The notes beneath the pieces were generated by a model that searched no databases, was not told where the DNA came from, and saw nothing but the letters and a program-made list of their open reading frames with translations. DNA of 64,000 nt, from contig CM064667.1 of NCBI GenBank assembly GCA_032717465.1, forward strand, positions 4,040,589 to 4,104,588, read 5' to 3'. Positions 1-10,930 of this stretch are shown here, one piece after another; the stretch's first letter is position 1, and the number at the start of each line of letters is the position of its first letter. Origin of the DNA: Coenobita brevimanus (lineage: Eukaryota; Arthropoda; Malacostraca; Decapoda; Coenobitidae). A program made the position numbers and the translations under genes.

Positions 1-476
1 TGTAGTACGAGAGTATATTGGTTTTCAAATGGTAATATAGGCATTATAAGCATTGTTTCACTCACTAACTCATCACCATTCCTGACCTTTTTTTGCCACA
101 TTACCTGATCATCATTTCTGACTGTTTCTTCCTCTAATGTTTGTCCTCCACATTGTCATCGATTGGGGAATCACTCTGGCCCTGAATTTCGTACCATGGC
201 ATGACATGGCTTTACTGGCCAGGTCACTGATAACAGGTGAATTGCTGAGAAAAGGTCATGCATGGGGGGGGAGGAGGTCATGCTGGGTAAGGTATTGTCC
301 CTGCCTGGCATCTTGTAGAGGAAGGTGTCCTGTGTATACGTGCCAAAAATCACTCGCGAAAATTGAAAATTGTGCAAATTAGGGACCTTGCAATGTTGCC
401 GCGTTAATTTACTTCGGGATATGAGTGCACATCATGTGAGGACGTGAATTCACGTCTCCGGGACGGGGCGGGTTAA
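1..476 (-). mobile_element. piggyBac-like non-autonomous element, cut by window edge
   Basis: The right end is GGGACGGGGCGGG followed by TTAA at 473-476. Read on the minus strand this segment matches the left ~470 bases of the complete copy at 19928-20699, which has TTAA at both ends and matching terminal inverted repeats. TTAA target duplication with C-rich termini is the hallmark of piggyBac-type transposition. A 16-base palindrome (GACGTGAATTCACGTC) lies just inside the terminus near 441-456. I recognise no transposase in it, so it looks non-autonomous. Its other end lies outside the window. Confidence 0.7.
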
Positions 477-1216
477 GGCTCAATGGAAACCTATGTCTAA
501 CACTATATTCCCGGGTAACACGGTACCGGTATTATATGACTGGTAAACTCTGCCTTAATGTAGTGATTGTTTAATGAATGTCTCCATTATACTACAAACA
601 GCATAAAATAGTTTTACTGTATCGGCTGCATAGATGCTGAACCTATGTTAAATACTGTTTTGCTTACTGATCATTACGGAATTAAGGAAACCATTGCAGT
701 AAGCAACCTTTTCCCACACAGGCGAGTAACCACCTGAGTTACCACCAGTGACCAGACGCTGCCTACTTACTACATGAAGTACTGATACCCACTCGGTTCA
801 TCCCACACGTCTTCCTAGCCACTTTTTTATATAATAATTTGAAATATCATCATTATTTAATATGAACTTTGTCTACAACATTATACCTTTAATTGGGGGT
901 AAATGAGAGCAGTTCTTTCTATAAGGTAAGACGATTTCATTTTGCCATAATGTAATATTTCTCCACCTTGTATAAACACAGTTGATCTTGGTAACATCAT
1001 TATCTGCACTGCTTGGCCAGATACACTGCGTATCATACTTTCTAATTATTTCTCTGGTTTACTTCATTTCTCTCATCGTATAATTTTTTCCACAACTACA
1101 AGGGCGGCCAAGTACCGTGCTTGTTCGTGCCACTTAAAAGGGTATCACACGGTACCTGAAATCATGGTTTGCCGACGGAATGCGTTCCTGGTGTGCTGGA
1201 ACCAGGCACAAACCGA
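477..1216. other. Intergenic, nothing recognised
   Basis: About 740 bases of mixed, fairly AT-rich sequence. I see no coding region, tandem repeat or element terminus I can support. The last ~60 bases loosely resemble the outer flank of the right Harbinger terminal repeat near 10840-10880, so the Harbinger inverted repeats may reach further out than annotated. Confidence 0.4.
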
Positions 1217-1267
1217 GGGTGCATGCACAGAGAACGCTGGTTTTCTCGTGCAAGCAACCAGCGCCGA
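1217..1267 (+). repeat. Left terminal inverted repeat of Harbinger element
   Basis: Begins GGGTGCATGCACAGAGAAC and is matched in reverse complement at 10775-10825. The pair flanks the transposase and MADF genes, each copy lying upstream of one of them. Confidence 0.55.
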
Positions 1268-1403
1268 CCGGTGCGGACCCACGCTGGCTTCCGGTGCTGG
1301 TAGGTGATCACAAAGGATGCGGGTAATCTGCTTCGACCAGCGCGGGGAGGGACATGGTAGCAGGTTTATCTGTCAGTTGTGATTTACCAGCTGTGTAGAA
1401 AAC

Positions 1404-3864
1404 ATGTCAAGCTCATCGTCTGATGATGAGCTAATATTGCTCGAGAGTACTCATGCAAAACTGAATAGGAAAAAGGGAGGAATACATGAAATAAATCGCA
1501 AAAGAAAACAGTATGGAGAATATCACCATCTTTTTAGTAACCTAAATGGGACTCGAGATGATTTTTTGAGTATACACGGATGAGCCAAGATACTTTTGAC
1601 TACATTCCGAAGAAAATTGAACATCGCCTAGGAAAGACATGGTGTAACTGGCACAGACAGCCTATTCTACCAGAAGAAAGACTAGTCATCACTCTCAGGT
1701 GAGCTGAAATCAAATTCCAAAATAAATTTAATGTGGTACTAAATAAATATAATGAAATTTCTGGAAACCAAAAAATTTTCCTTTTATTTTGAGATACAGT
1801 TTGTACCTTAGTGGTACTGATAAACACTAACACTGAGCAGGGCATAGATACAAATATAATTGATATAATAATAGCACAAAAAAAAAAAATCCTTCTGTTT
1901 ACCTTTATGAGGTATGAAGACTACTATTCTACAGTACAGAGGTATTGTAGCTATCAGTGGGAACATTTTGAGGTTCCAAAGGAGAGTGGGTGTAGGAGTG
2001 AGGTTCCAAAGGAGAGTGGGTGTAGGAGTGAGGAGATACCTGTAGAGAGGAAACAGAAGCTGGGGCAGAGGACCCATAGGTATGTGGAGGGAGAGACGTG
2101 ATTGGAACTTGATATGCAAACTGCTGTACAATTTCTAGTATACGGCTTCTGAATGTCAACTTCTGTGCAATTGGAATTCCTTTAACATGAGGTAACAGGC
2201 TCTTGAAGAACATTAGATCCTCGTCATCATCATTATCCTGTTTGCGACTTGATTTTTCCATTAAATACTGAATTTTTTGCCTCTGAATATCCAAGAGGCT
2301 CTGGTAGTAGTCTTCTGTTTTCAGGCGCTTGTTACCTCCTTTTTTCTTCGGATACGAGGAAGCTGAAGTAAGTCTATGCTTGTCTGTTACTTCACCTTCG
2401 TGCACAGGTGTATCCTGAGTATGGGGTGGAGAGGCTGGCATACTTTCCTCACTAACCAAGGGGGGCTCCATGTCATCCATTTGATATCCTAGCTGAGGTG
2501 ATTCAGGTAATGAGGTTCCAGCAGCATCACTTGCTAGCAGACTTGAGAAATTTTCTGTTGAAACTCTAGGTTTCACGACATCTTTCAGGAAATGCAATAA
2601 ATGGAAATACTGCCACTTTGATGTCTGAGTGTCACCTACAGCATCACCTGATCGAGCTGGGGGTAATTTCCTAAGCTCCGCAGGAAATTGGTCCCGAAGA
2701 TATTTCCATTTCTTTTTCACCAGTGTCTCTGAAGAGACCAAAGATTTGGGAAGTGATAAAGAAAGGCACAACTTTATATCAGAATTATAAATAACAACAT
2801 ATAAACATATGTACGTATCCTGGACCGCCATCACGCAAGAAGGGGGAGGGTAGACGAGACAACATGCACAAACACACACATGCATAGCTACTACACATGC
2901 ACTCCTCACACTTAGTCCCAAGGCTGACAGCAACGGTAACATTATTATTTGATATCATTTATTGATATTGCTCATTATATTATTTACAGGTATCTTGCAA
3001 CAAGATCATCGTTCCGTGCCCTTGCATTCACGTTTAGGATGGGTTCAACAACGGTGGAAAAGATTGTTGCTGAGACTGTTCGTGCACTATGGGAAGAACT
3101 GGAACAGGAACACATGCCAGTACCAACAGAGGAGTCGTTCAAGTCGATCGCTGAAGAGTTCTACAGCATCTGGAATTTTCCTAACTGCTTAGGCTCAATT
3201 GATGGATAACATATTCGTATTCAGTGTCCCCAGAATTCAGAATCAATGTACTATAACTACAAGACATATTTTTCCATTGTCCTTCAAGCTGTTGCAGATG
3301 CACATTACAGGTTTACGACTGTTGACGTAGGGGGCTATGGAAAGCAGTGATGGTGGTACGTTCCAAGCCTCAGAACTGTACAGAGTTTTGACAGAGAAAA
3401 AACTAGAAATTCCAGAACCATCCTTCCTACCAAATACACATGTCAAAGCCCCGTAGGTGTTAGTGGGGGATGAGGCCTATCCACTTTTACCTTTTCTCCT
3501 AACACCGTATGGTGGAGGTCACCTGACCTTTGAAGACAGCACCTTCAACGAACACCTATCTAGATGTAGGAAGACTGTCGAGTGTGCTTTTGGTATTCTG
3601 TACAGCAAATGTCGTTTGCTGTCAAAGTGTATTGAAATCAGTGTTGATTTGATTGATCAAATTGTAAAGTATATGTGTGTTTTGCATAACACAATTATAG
3701 ACAGAGAGGGAATTAAGCACAGTCTGACTGAGACTGCTGTGTCTGCTAAACAAAATCGTATGCACTGTCCAGGAAGACCATCCAACGAAGCGAAGAATGT
3801 TAGGGAAATTTTTAAATCATTCTTACTGAATCATCCTTTAGTATACAAGGACAAAAATAAATAG
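1404..3864 (+). pseudogene. PIF/Harbinger transposase, two exons, decayed
   Basis: DDE transposase of the PIF/Harbinger family (DDE_Tnp_4 type). Exon 1 (1404-1698) starts MSSSSSDDELILLE and carries the family's N-terminal EYHHLF and PEERLVITLR stretches; it ends at a CAG/GTGAG donor. Exon 2 starts at 2990 after TTTACAG and continues in phase with YLATRSSFRALAFTFRMG. Catalytic region: first Asp in GSIDG (~3200), SDGGTF (~3350), second Asp in LVGDEAYPL (~3460), Glu in RKTVECAFGIL (~3570). Defects: single-base frameshift near 1560, stop TAA at 3207-3209, frameshift near 3346, stop TAG at 3454-3456. The intron contains the antisense MADF exon 2. Clearly inactive. Confidence 0.85.
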
Positions 3865-4061
3865 AGTAGGTCCTTTGTAAATAAAGTATAAACCAAGATT
3901 TGAAAAGTGTGTTGGCTTCGCTTCTTTTGCCTTTGCTCGTACCTAATCAAACTGCACTTGTAAATACTATTAAAACACACACAATAAAAGATATTGCTCA
4001 TCACTGCTAAATATTTGTTTAACTTATCTTTATAATTCACGGCACTAGTGTCAACAAGTGT

Positions 4062-4129
<68 letters not shown>

Positions 4130-7100
4130 TTATATAGCCTATGATTTCATCATCCTTTGTGTAATTCTAACGTACAGTATGCTGCATGTTTGATCACGAG
4201 CGTGTTCTACCTCACTCCCCCCTTCTACCGTTATAGTAGAGTAAGTCGTTCTTTCTGTTGTTCAGAGCAGGAGTGTCAACTCTTTGTCCCCTCTGGCTTC
4301 ATTTGCGCGTCCTTCTTACAAGTTGTATCAAGCTCTGCCGGCCCCTATATAATGAGCTCAGTCTCTGCATTATTGCCACTTAGATCTACTCCTCATTTTG
4401 TTCACATCTCTGTCCTCCCCTGTACAGTTGTTATTATTGTGAGTGCTCAGGAAGTCTCCAACCATCTAGCAGCTGTGTAATTTGACTATGAGTGTTGTTA
4501 CATTTTTCTTGTACTGTATAGCGTAAGTTGTTAATTTTTAGGCCTAGTAAGGTTTTGGGGATTCATGTGTTTTGGGTGTCAGCCCTTATTAATAATATTT
4601 TGTATCTGAAATAATATATCTTGCATTTACTGAGCATTACCCAGTGTATTTTCATTTTATCAGGGCTGACTTAGATAAATTTACTCTTGCTGGTTTCGTG
4701 TTGATAGAGGCTATTGCAGTTAACCATATATTTAACCTGTTTTTTGCCATTACATTATCCTTAAGAGTCCTGAATGTTTTGTTGTTAGTTTGAGCATTAA
4801 ACTTTAACTTGTAATTTTACCTAACTCTTTTGTTTTGAACCTGGAACTTTACGGGACAGTAGTGATTTTTAGTATTCTCACTTAAAGTGTACATTATCTT
4901 TCTCTGTTCCGTAACATAAATTTGGCGACCTCTTATCAGGATATTCAGGATATTATCATAAGGATATTGCTTGATATTTTGTGACTGTGATTTATTCATG
5001 ATGTCTACTATTACTACACTTGATGAAGCCAAAGATTTTTTGTCAAATGTGCAAACAGTGTGTGATGTAGAAAACAGAACAAAGAATGAACTTAAGCTTG
5101 TTGCTCAACAATTGGGAATTGTTGTTCGCTCTCATCATTCTAAAGATCAAATTGTTGACATGATTAATGAAAGCTTGCTTAATGTAACTCCTCCAAATGA
5201 GCAAACGCAGATTGAATTAGCTAAGTTACAGCTAGCCCTGCAGGAGGCTCGTGCTAAGGAGGCTGAATTTCAGGCAAAAGCTAAGGAGGCTGAGGCACAA
5301 GTTGAACTTGCTAGGATTCAGGCAGACCATGAGTATCGCATGAAACAAGGTGGAACTGGATCATCTACCTCTGATGATTTTGATGTGGCTAAAAATGTTA
5401 AACTTGTCCCTCCTTTTAATGAATCTGATTTAACAAAGTATTTTCAGTTGTTTGAGAGGGTAGCTACAGGTTTTAATTGGCCTAAGGAGTATTGGCCAGT
5501 ACTCCTTCAAACTGTTCTCACCGCTAAAGCTCAAGTAACTTATGCATCTTTACCTCAGGATCAATCTGATAATTATGATGTAGTTAAGAGCTTGATTCTT
5601 AAGGCCTATGAGCTTGTTCCTGAAGCCTATAGAGTAAAATTTAGGACAACTTATAAGCAAGATAAGCAATCCCATGTTGAGTATGCAAAAATCAAAGATC
5701 TGTTAGAGCAGTGGTTAAATTCTAAGAATGTGGATTCTGATTTCGGTAAATTTAAGCAGATGATTTTGCTGGAGGACTTCAAAAGGTGTATTTATAAAGA
5801 TGTAAGCCTATATCTTGATGAGAGAAGAATAGACAATTTGTCTGATGTTGCAGTTTTAGCTGATGAATATGTTCTCACTCACAAGAGATATTCGAGCAGA
5901 AAAAAGGAAAGCTGAGAGTAAGTACGTTGCCTCTACTCAGAGTACAGGTAACAGGAAAGAGGGTAAAGATGATGTTTCTCAGGAAGTAAATACCAGCTCC
6001 ACCTCTAGATTTCAGAAAAGTAAATGTACTTATTGTAGTAAGCTTGGTCATACTACGGAGAAATGTTTCAGGAGACAGCGTGATGTGAACAAAAAGGAGT
6101 CTTTAAATATTCAGTCAATTGGTCTAGTGTCCACCCTTGAGAGTTTCCAGAATTATTTAACTGAGTTAACTGAACCTGCTTTGAGGGGTAAATTAAATTC
6201 TCATGATGGAGCTCCTCTTTTGAGCAGTGACGTGGGTGACACTCTCAAGAGTTCTTGTGCTAATTTCCTGTCTGATGGTTTTGTCAGTCCTCTGGACAGT
6301 AATGACAGGAAATCAGTTCAAATATATCGTGATACAGGTGCTTGCCAATCCCTTATGCTGACCAGTGTTCTAGGCTCTAATGTTAAATCCTCTGATGAAA
6401 CTGTAATCTTACAAGGTGTAGGGAATAATTACTTCTCTGTCCCTCTGTGAAGAGTGAATTTAGAGTCTGGTTTTGTTAATGGTTCTGTTATGGTTGGGTT
6501 GGTTGAGACACTCCCAATGTCAGGTGTAACTTTCTTACTTGGAAATGATATTGGTGGAAGTCAAGTGTGTCCAGCTCCTCAGTTGTCTAGTGAGCCAGTG
6601 GCTGCGGCCCAGGATTGTGATGTCCCTGATGCGTTCCCTGCATGTGCTGTCACTAGGGCTAAGTCTAAAGTTACTGGTGACTTAGATGATAATGATGATG
6701 ATGATGTTATCCTAGCTGATGCTTTTCTTGCTAATTTGGACCACTCACCAGATGAGGCAGTACCCCGTAGTGTTGATAATTTGTCTCGTCAAGAGTTGGT
6801 TGAGTTGCAGGTTGCTGACCCTGAGTTGAAAGGTCTAGCTAACTCTGCTTGCAGTGAGGAAGAGTCAGCCGGTGCTTCTACTTGTTATTATATAAAGTCA
6901 GGAGTACTTATGAGGAAGTGGAGACCCCCAACAGCATCAGCCGACTGTGAATGGGAGGTTGTACATCAAGTTGTCATCCCTCGTGTTTGTAGGCAGGATA
7001 TCATTAGAGTGGCTCATGATTCCAGTTTGGCAGGACACCTTGGAGTGAGGAAGACTGTGGCATGCATTTTGAAACACTTCTACTGGCCAGGTATCTTCAG

Positions 7101-10100
7101 GGATGTTTCCTGGTATTGTAAGTCTTGTCACACCTGTCAAGTTGTGGGGAAGTGTAATCAGACCGAAAAGGTTGCACCTCTAGTTCCCATTCCTCCTTTT
7201 GAGGCGCCTTTCACCCGTGTGTTGGTGGATATTGTGGGCCCTCTTCCTAAGACTTCTTCAGGATTTTCTTATGTGTTGACCCTGATTGATATGGCTACTC
7301 GTTATCCTGAAGCCATTCCACTTAGAAATATCTCAGCAAAGAACGTGGTTAAAGAAATGCTAGGGTTCTTCACAAAGTTTGGTCTGCCCAAGGAGGTACA
7401 GTCAGACCGGGGAAGTAATTTCATGTCAAATGTTTTCAAGCAGTCTCTGAAAGAGTTGGACATCACCCAGATCACGTCTTCAGCTTGCCATCCCCAGACC
7501 CAAGGAGCGTTGGAGAGATATCATCAAACACTGAAATCGATGCTCAAGAAATACTGTTTGGAATATCAGAAAGACTGGGATAAAGGTCTTCCATTTGTTG
7601 TATTTGCCGCAAGAGAATCTCCAAATGAATCACTGGGCTTCTCACCCTTTGAACTACTGTTTGGCCATGAAGTAAGAGGACCCCTTAAGTTACTCAAGGA
7701 ATGCTGGCTGTCGGAGGAAGATGACGTCAACCTGCTCGAGTATGTGATGAAGTTCAAAGAACGGCTGTCCACTGCTTTACAGCTGGCGAGAGAGAATTTA
7801 GGAGCTGCTCAGGAGAAGATGAAGACTTGGTATGATAAGTCCAGGTTACGCCACTTTCAGTCAGGAGATCAGGTTTTGATTCTGCTACCGGTGCATGGGC
7901 AACCTCTTGAAGCCAAGTTTAGTGGCCCTTATTTCGTGGAGAAGAAACTCAGTGATGTCAACTATGTCACCGTCACACCAGATCGTAGAAAGAACAAGCA
8001 ACTTTGTCACATCAACATGCCAAAGTTATATCACAGACGGGAAGAAAATAACCCAGTCTGCACTGTAGCTGTTCCACCCGAGTATGCAAGTGAAGTTCTT
8101 CCATGCAGCATGAGCCTGAGTGATAGTTTGGGGAAGAATCCTGATATCATGAATGATCTCCAGACTAAGCTTTCTCATCTAACTCCCGAGGAAAGGCAGG
8201 AGTTTTCGGCATTACTGCAGGAGTACCCGCAAGTGTTCCGTGCTACTCCAGGAAGAACCACTGTGTTGATGCATGATGTCGATGTTGGAGACGCAAAGCC
8301 AATTAAATTGCCTCCTTACCGTGTGAACCCAGTGAAAGTTCCTCTCATCCAGAAGGAGCTTGGCTACCTGTTGGACCACAAGATGATTGAGCCCTGTCAG
8401 AGCGAGTGGAGTTCTCCTGTCACTATAGTCCCTAAACCAGGTGGGTCACAGCGGCTTTGCATCGACTACAGACGTGTTAATCAGATAACCAAAACAGACA
8501 CTTACCCTCTCCCTCGTGTGGAAGATTGCATAGACAAGATCGGAAAGGCTAGGTACATAAGTAAGTTTGATTTGTTAAAGGGATACTGGCAAGTACCTAT
8601 GACTGAACGTGCTAGGGAGATCTCATGTTTTGTAACACTAGGAAAGACTTTTGCATGTTCTGTAATGCCATATGGTATGAAAAATGCACCAGCCACATTT
8701 CAGAAGCTCATGAATGTTGTAACAGAGGGTTTGGCAGGGTGTGTTGTTTATATTGATGATGTATTAATCTTCAGTGACAACTGCAAAGATCACCTATGCC
8801 ATGTCAGTAAATTTCTTGAGCGTTTAGTTCAGGCTAATCTTGTAGCTAATTTATCAAAGTGTGAGTTTGGTCAAGCTAAAGTTCAATACCTTGGGTACGT
8901 AATTGGTGATGGACATGTTGCACCACCAGGAGCTAAGGTTCAGGTTATAAGTGATCTTCCCAGACCTAAAAGTAGGAAAGAGCTACAAAGATTTTTGGGA
9001 ATGGTAGGTTATTACAGGAGATTTGTTCTTAACTTTTCAATTCTTGTATCACCACTTACAGACCTACTGAAAAAGGGAGTTAAATTTGTCTGGACCGATA
9101 ACTGTGAATCCTCTTTCAAGAAACTTAAAGCTATCCTATTAAGTCAGCCAGTGCTCGCTACTCCAAATTTTGCTAAGCCTTTTAAGATGGCTGTTCATGC
9201 AAGTGATACAGGAGCTGGGGCTGTTTTGCTGCAAGAGGATGATCAGGGTATTGAACACCCTGTATCTTATTACAGTAAGAAGTTTACTCCACCTCAAAAG
9301 AACTACTCAACTATTGAGAAAGAGCTTTTGGCCTTGATTTTGGGTTTACAGCATTTTTCATTTTATTTGTGTTCTGGTTTTGACCCCATAGTCATTTATA
9401 CCGATCATAACCCACTGAAATTCCTTAGTAAGTTTAAAGATAAAAATCAGAGATTGACAAGATGGAGTCTACTTCTTCAGGAGTATTCATTAGACATACA
9501 TGTCAAGGGGAAAGAAAATGTTATTGCAGATTGCTTATCTAGACTTTAGACAGATTGTTTTAGAGTAATAAGAAATTTCCTTCATAAATTTCTTTTTTCT
9601 TTGTGGGGAGGTGTTACATAGCCTATGATTTCATCATCCTTTGTGTAATTCTAACGTACAGTATGCTGCATGTTTGATCACGAGCGTGTTCTACCTCAGT
9701 CCCCCCTTCTACCGTTATAGTAGAGTAAGTCGTTCTTTCTGTTGTTCAGAGCAGTAGTGTCAACTCTTTGTCCCCTCGGGCTTCATTTGCGCGTCCTTCT
9801 TACAAGTTGTATCAAGCTCTGCCGGCCCCTATATAATGAGCTCAGTCTCTGCATTATTGCCACTTAGATCTACTCCTCATTTTGTTCACATCTCTGTCCT
9901 CCCCTGTACAGTTGTTATTATTGTGAGTGCTCAGGAAGTCTCCAACCATCTAGCAGCTGTGTAATTTGAGTATGAGTGTTGTTACATTATTCTTGTACTG
10001 TATAGCGCAAGGTGTTAATTTTTAGGCCTAGTAAGGTTTTTGGGATTCATGTGTTTTGGGTGTCAGCCCTTATTAATAATATTTTGTATCTGTAATAATA

Positions 10101-10609
10101 TATCTTGCATTTGCTGAGCATTACCCAGTGTATTCTCATTTTATCAGGGCTGACTTAGATAAATTTGCTCTTGCTGGTTTCGTGTTGATAGAGGCTATTG
10201 CAGTTAACCATATATTTAACCTGTTTTTTGCCATTACATTATCCTTATGAGTCCTGAATATTTTGTTGTTAGTTTGAGCATTAAACTTTAACTTGTAATT
10301 TTACCTAACTCTTTTGTTTTGAACCTGGAACTTTACGGGACAGTAGTGATTTTTAGTATTCTCACTTAAAGTGTACATTATCTTTCTCTGTTCCGTAACA
10401 ATATATATATATGAAGCTTCAACTACCAACCCACATAAACAGGAACACACACACACACACACACACACATTCTTACCTTCACAGTCTAGTTCTTTGCTGA
10501 TTTCTGCCCACAGCTTGTCAACGACATTCCTGTTTGCGTGTAGCTTATTCCTCTTATCCCACAATGATGGTTTCTCAAATACTTTGCTGATAAGTAATTC
10601 AATGTCCAT
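1929..10609 (-). CDS. MADF-BESS protein of Harbinger element (exons 10609-10477 and 2728-1929)
   Basis: Two-exon gene on the minus strand. Exon 1 (10609-10477) starts MDIELLISKVFEKPSLWD and gives the first half of a MADF (Myb/SANT-like) DNA-binding domain; it ends GAAG/GTAAGA. Exon 2 begins at 2728 after a CTCTTCAG acceptor and completes the domain with KKKWKYLRDQF. Both junctions are phase 1. Near the C terminus DDDEDLMFFKSLLPHV and what follows look like a BESS protein-interaction motif. A 30-base unit (1970-2030) is duplicated, giving HSYTHSPLEP twice. The frame is open in both exons. Such proteins accompany Harbinger transposases and assist DNA binding and nuclear import. Its intron holds transposase exon 2 antisense and a 6.3 kb retrotransposon, so normal expression is doubtful. 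Confidence 0.7.
4065..4126. repeat. (TA)n microsatellite
   Basis: About 31 TA dinucleotides directly left of a Gmr1-like retrotransposon; a short TA tract (10401-10412) continues on the other side of the element, indicating insertion into the microsatellite. Confidence 0.95.
4128..4916 (+). repeat. 5' LTR of Gmr1-like copy 1
   Basis: 789 bases, starts TGTTATATAGCC and ends CCGTAACA. Matches the 3' LTR at 9612-10400 and the LTRs of the copies at 25953 and 40001. A CCCCTATATAATGAGC stretch near 4342-4357 is a plausible core-promoter TATA element. Confidence 0.92.
5001..6450 (+). pseudogene. Gag and protease of Gmr1-like copy 1
   Basis: Structural protein region. The N terminus (MSTITTLDEAKDFL) is followed by a SAP-like stretch (LKLVAQQLGI), then a Lys/Glu/Ala-rich coiled-coil stretch, then a capsid segment resembling the SCAN domain (ILLEDFKRC, LADEYVLTHK). 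A CCHC zinc knuckle CTYCSKLGHTTEKCF encoded near 6028-6072 and a retropepsin DTGA motif near 6330 follow. Frame is lost by an indel near 5893 relative to the intact copy at 26823, and a Cys codon has become TGA at 6448-6450. The ATG at 5001 is preferred over the one at 4971 because the third residue onward is conserved in the other copy; this is a choice, not proof. Confidence 0.85.
6451..9549 (+). CDS. Pol (integrase, RT, RNase H) of Gmr1-like copy 1
   Basis: Continuous frame after the TGA at 6448. Integrase comes first: zinc-binding H/H/C/C (VAHDSSLAGHLG, CKSCHTC, ~7010-7140), then Asp in VDIVGPLP (~7230), Asp in QSDRGSNF (~7402), Glu in GALERYHQ (~7510). RT follows: LCIDYRRVN (~8458), MPYGMKNAPATFQ, active site YIDDVLIF (~8750), FLGMVGYYRRF. 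RNase H is last, ending VIADCLSRL. The first catalytic Asp of RNase H is His here (VHASDTGAG, ~9193), while the copy at 40838-43756 has Asp. A few in-frame codon losses also mark decay. Probably not functional, both for this residue and because gag is broken upstream. Confidence 0.88.
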   Translation, partial: RVNLESGFVNGSVMVGLVETLPMSGVTFLLGNDIGGSQVCPAPQLSSEPVAAAQDCDVPDAFPACAVTRAKSKVTGDLDDNDDDDVILADAFLANLDHSPDEAVPRSVDNLSRQELVELQVADPELKGLANSACSEEESAGASTCYYIKSGVLMRKWRPPTASADCEWEVVHQVVIPRVCRQDIIRVAHDSSLAGHLGVRKTVACILKHFYWPGIFRDVSWYCKSCHTCQVVGKCNQTEKVAPLVPIPPFEAPFTRVLVDIVGPLPKTSSGFSYVLTLIDMATRYPEAIPLRNISAKNVVKEMLGFFTKFGLPKEVQSDRGSNFMSNVFKQSLKELDITQITSSACHPQTQGALERYHQTLKSMLKKYCLEYQKDWDKGLPFVVFAARESPNESLGFSPFELLFGHEVRGPLKLLKECWLSEEDDVNLLEYVMKFKERLSTALQLARENLGAAQEKMKTWYDKSRLRHFQSGDQVLILLPVHGQPLEAKFSGPYFVEKKLSDVNYVTVTPDRRKNKQLCHINMPKLYHRREENNPVCTVAVPPEYASEVLPCSMSLSDSLGKNPDIMNDLQTKLSHLTPEERQEFSALLQEYPQVFRATPGRTTVLMHDVDVGDAKPIKLPPYRVNPVKVPLIQKELGYLLDHKMIEPCQSEWSSPVTIVPKPGGSQRLCIDYRRVNQITKTDTYPLPRVEDCIDKIGKARYISKFDLLKGYWQVPMTERAREISCFVTLGKTFACSVMPYGMKNAPATFQKLMNVVTEGLAGCVVYIDDVLIFSDNCKDHLCHVSKFLERLVQANLVANLSKCEFGQAKVQYLGYVIGDGHVAPPGAKVQVISDLPRPKSRKELQRFLGMVGYYRRFVLNFSILVSPLTDLLKKGVKFVWTDNCESSFKKLKAILLSQPVLATPNFAKPFKMAVHASDTGAGAVLLQEDDQGIEHPVSYYSKKFTPPQKNYSTIEKELLALILGLQHFSFYLCSGFDPIVIYTDHNPLKFLSKFKDKNQRLTRWSLLLQEYSLDIHVKGKENVIADCLSRL
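9612..10400 (+). repeat. 3' LTR of Gmr1-like copy 1
   Basis: 789 bases, TGTTACATAGCC to CCGTAACA, preceded by the purine-rich tract GTGGGGAGG. Followed by a short TA tract and then the Harbinger MADF intron. Confidence 0.92.
10445..10469. repeat. (CA)n microsatellite
   Basis: Short AC tract immediately downstream (minus strand) of the MADF exon 1 splice donor, thus within that gene's intron. Confidence 0.95.
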
Positions 10610-10774
10610 CTTGCCAGACGTCCACTCGCGCGAGTTGAGCAGGCAAGAATGGTCCAGGGGAATCAGGAAAGCTGGTTGAAGCAGGCTGCCCGCGCCGACA
10701 CGCTCGAGCCTGCTTCCTCTGTGCACGCTTACACTTGTTTATATGGTGTAATTCTTGGCGCAGGTCAGCGCCGC

Positions 10775-10825
10775 TCGGCGCTGGTTGCTCGCGCGAGAAA
10801 ACCAGTGTTCTCTGTGCATGCACCC
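10775..10825 (-). repeat. Right terminal inverted repeat of Harbinger element
   Basis: Reverse complement of 1217-1267 with a few mismatches; followed by TAA. It lies about 165 bases upstream of the MADF start codon on the minus strand. Confidence 0.55.
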
Positions 10826-10930
10826 TAACACACACGTTCCTCGAACGCCTCCGACGGTCGGGAAAAATGTAAACAAAGCCCACTGTAGTCTGTCCCACCG
10901 TCTCACACGAGTAACACGTATCAGACGCAA

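Larger units (their letters stand above)
4128..10400 (+). mobile_element. Gmr1-like Ty3/gypsy LTR retrotransposon, copy 1
   Basis: Full-length element with two 789-base LTRs (TGTTA...TAACA) at 4128-4916 and 9612-10400. By eye the LTRs differ at roughly 15 positions, so the insertion is not very recent. Domain order is gag, protease, integrase, RT, RNase H: integrase precedes RT, unlike ordinary Ty3/gypsy elements and like the Gmr1 group. The putative primer-binding region TTGGCGACC follows a few bases after the 5' LTR, and a purine tract GTGGGGAGG immediately precedes the 3' LTR. It lies in a (TA)n tract within the MADF intron of the Harbinger element. Gag and pol are broken, so it is not autonomous. 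Confidence 0.9.
1217..10825 (+). mobile_element. PIF/Harbinger transposon with nested retrotransposon
   Basis: Inferred single element. A 51-base sequence at 1217-1267 is present in inverted orientation at 10775-10825 with only a few mismatches, each copy facing inwards. Inside are a decayed Harbinger transposase (+) and a MADF-BESS gene (-), the usual two-gene content of PIF/Harbinger elements. The MADF exons at 10477-10609 and 1929-2728 splice in matching phase only if the whole interval is one unit, interrupted by the LTR retrotransposon 4128-10400. The right end is followed by TAA, a typical 3-base Harbinger target; the left flank reads CGA, so a target duplication is not confirmed. Confidence 0.6.

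Noticed and set aside
137..382. ORF in the piggyBac-like fragment at the window start
   Set aside because: No domain, not conserved as a frame in the sister copy at 19928-20699.
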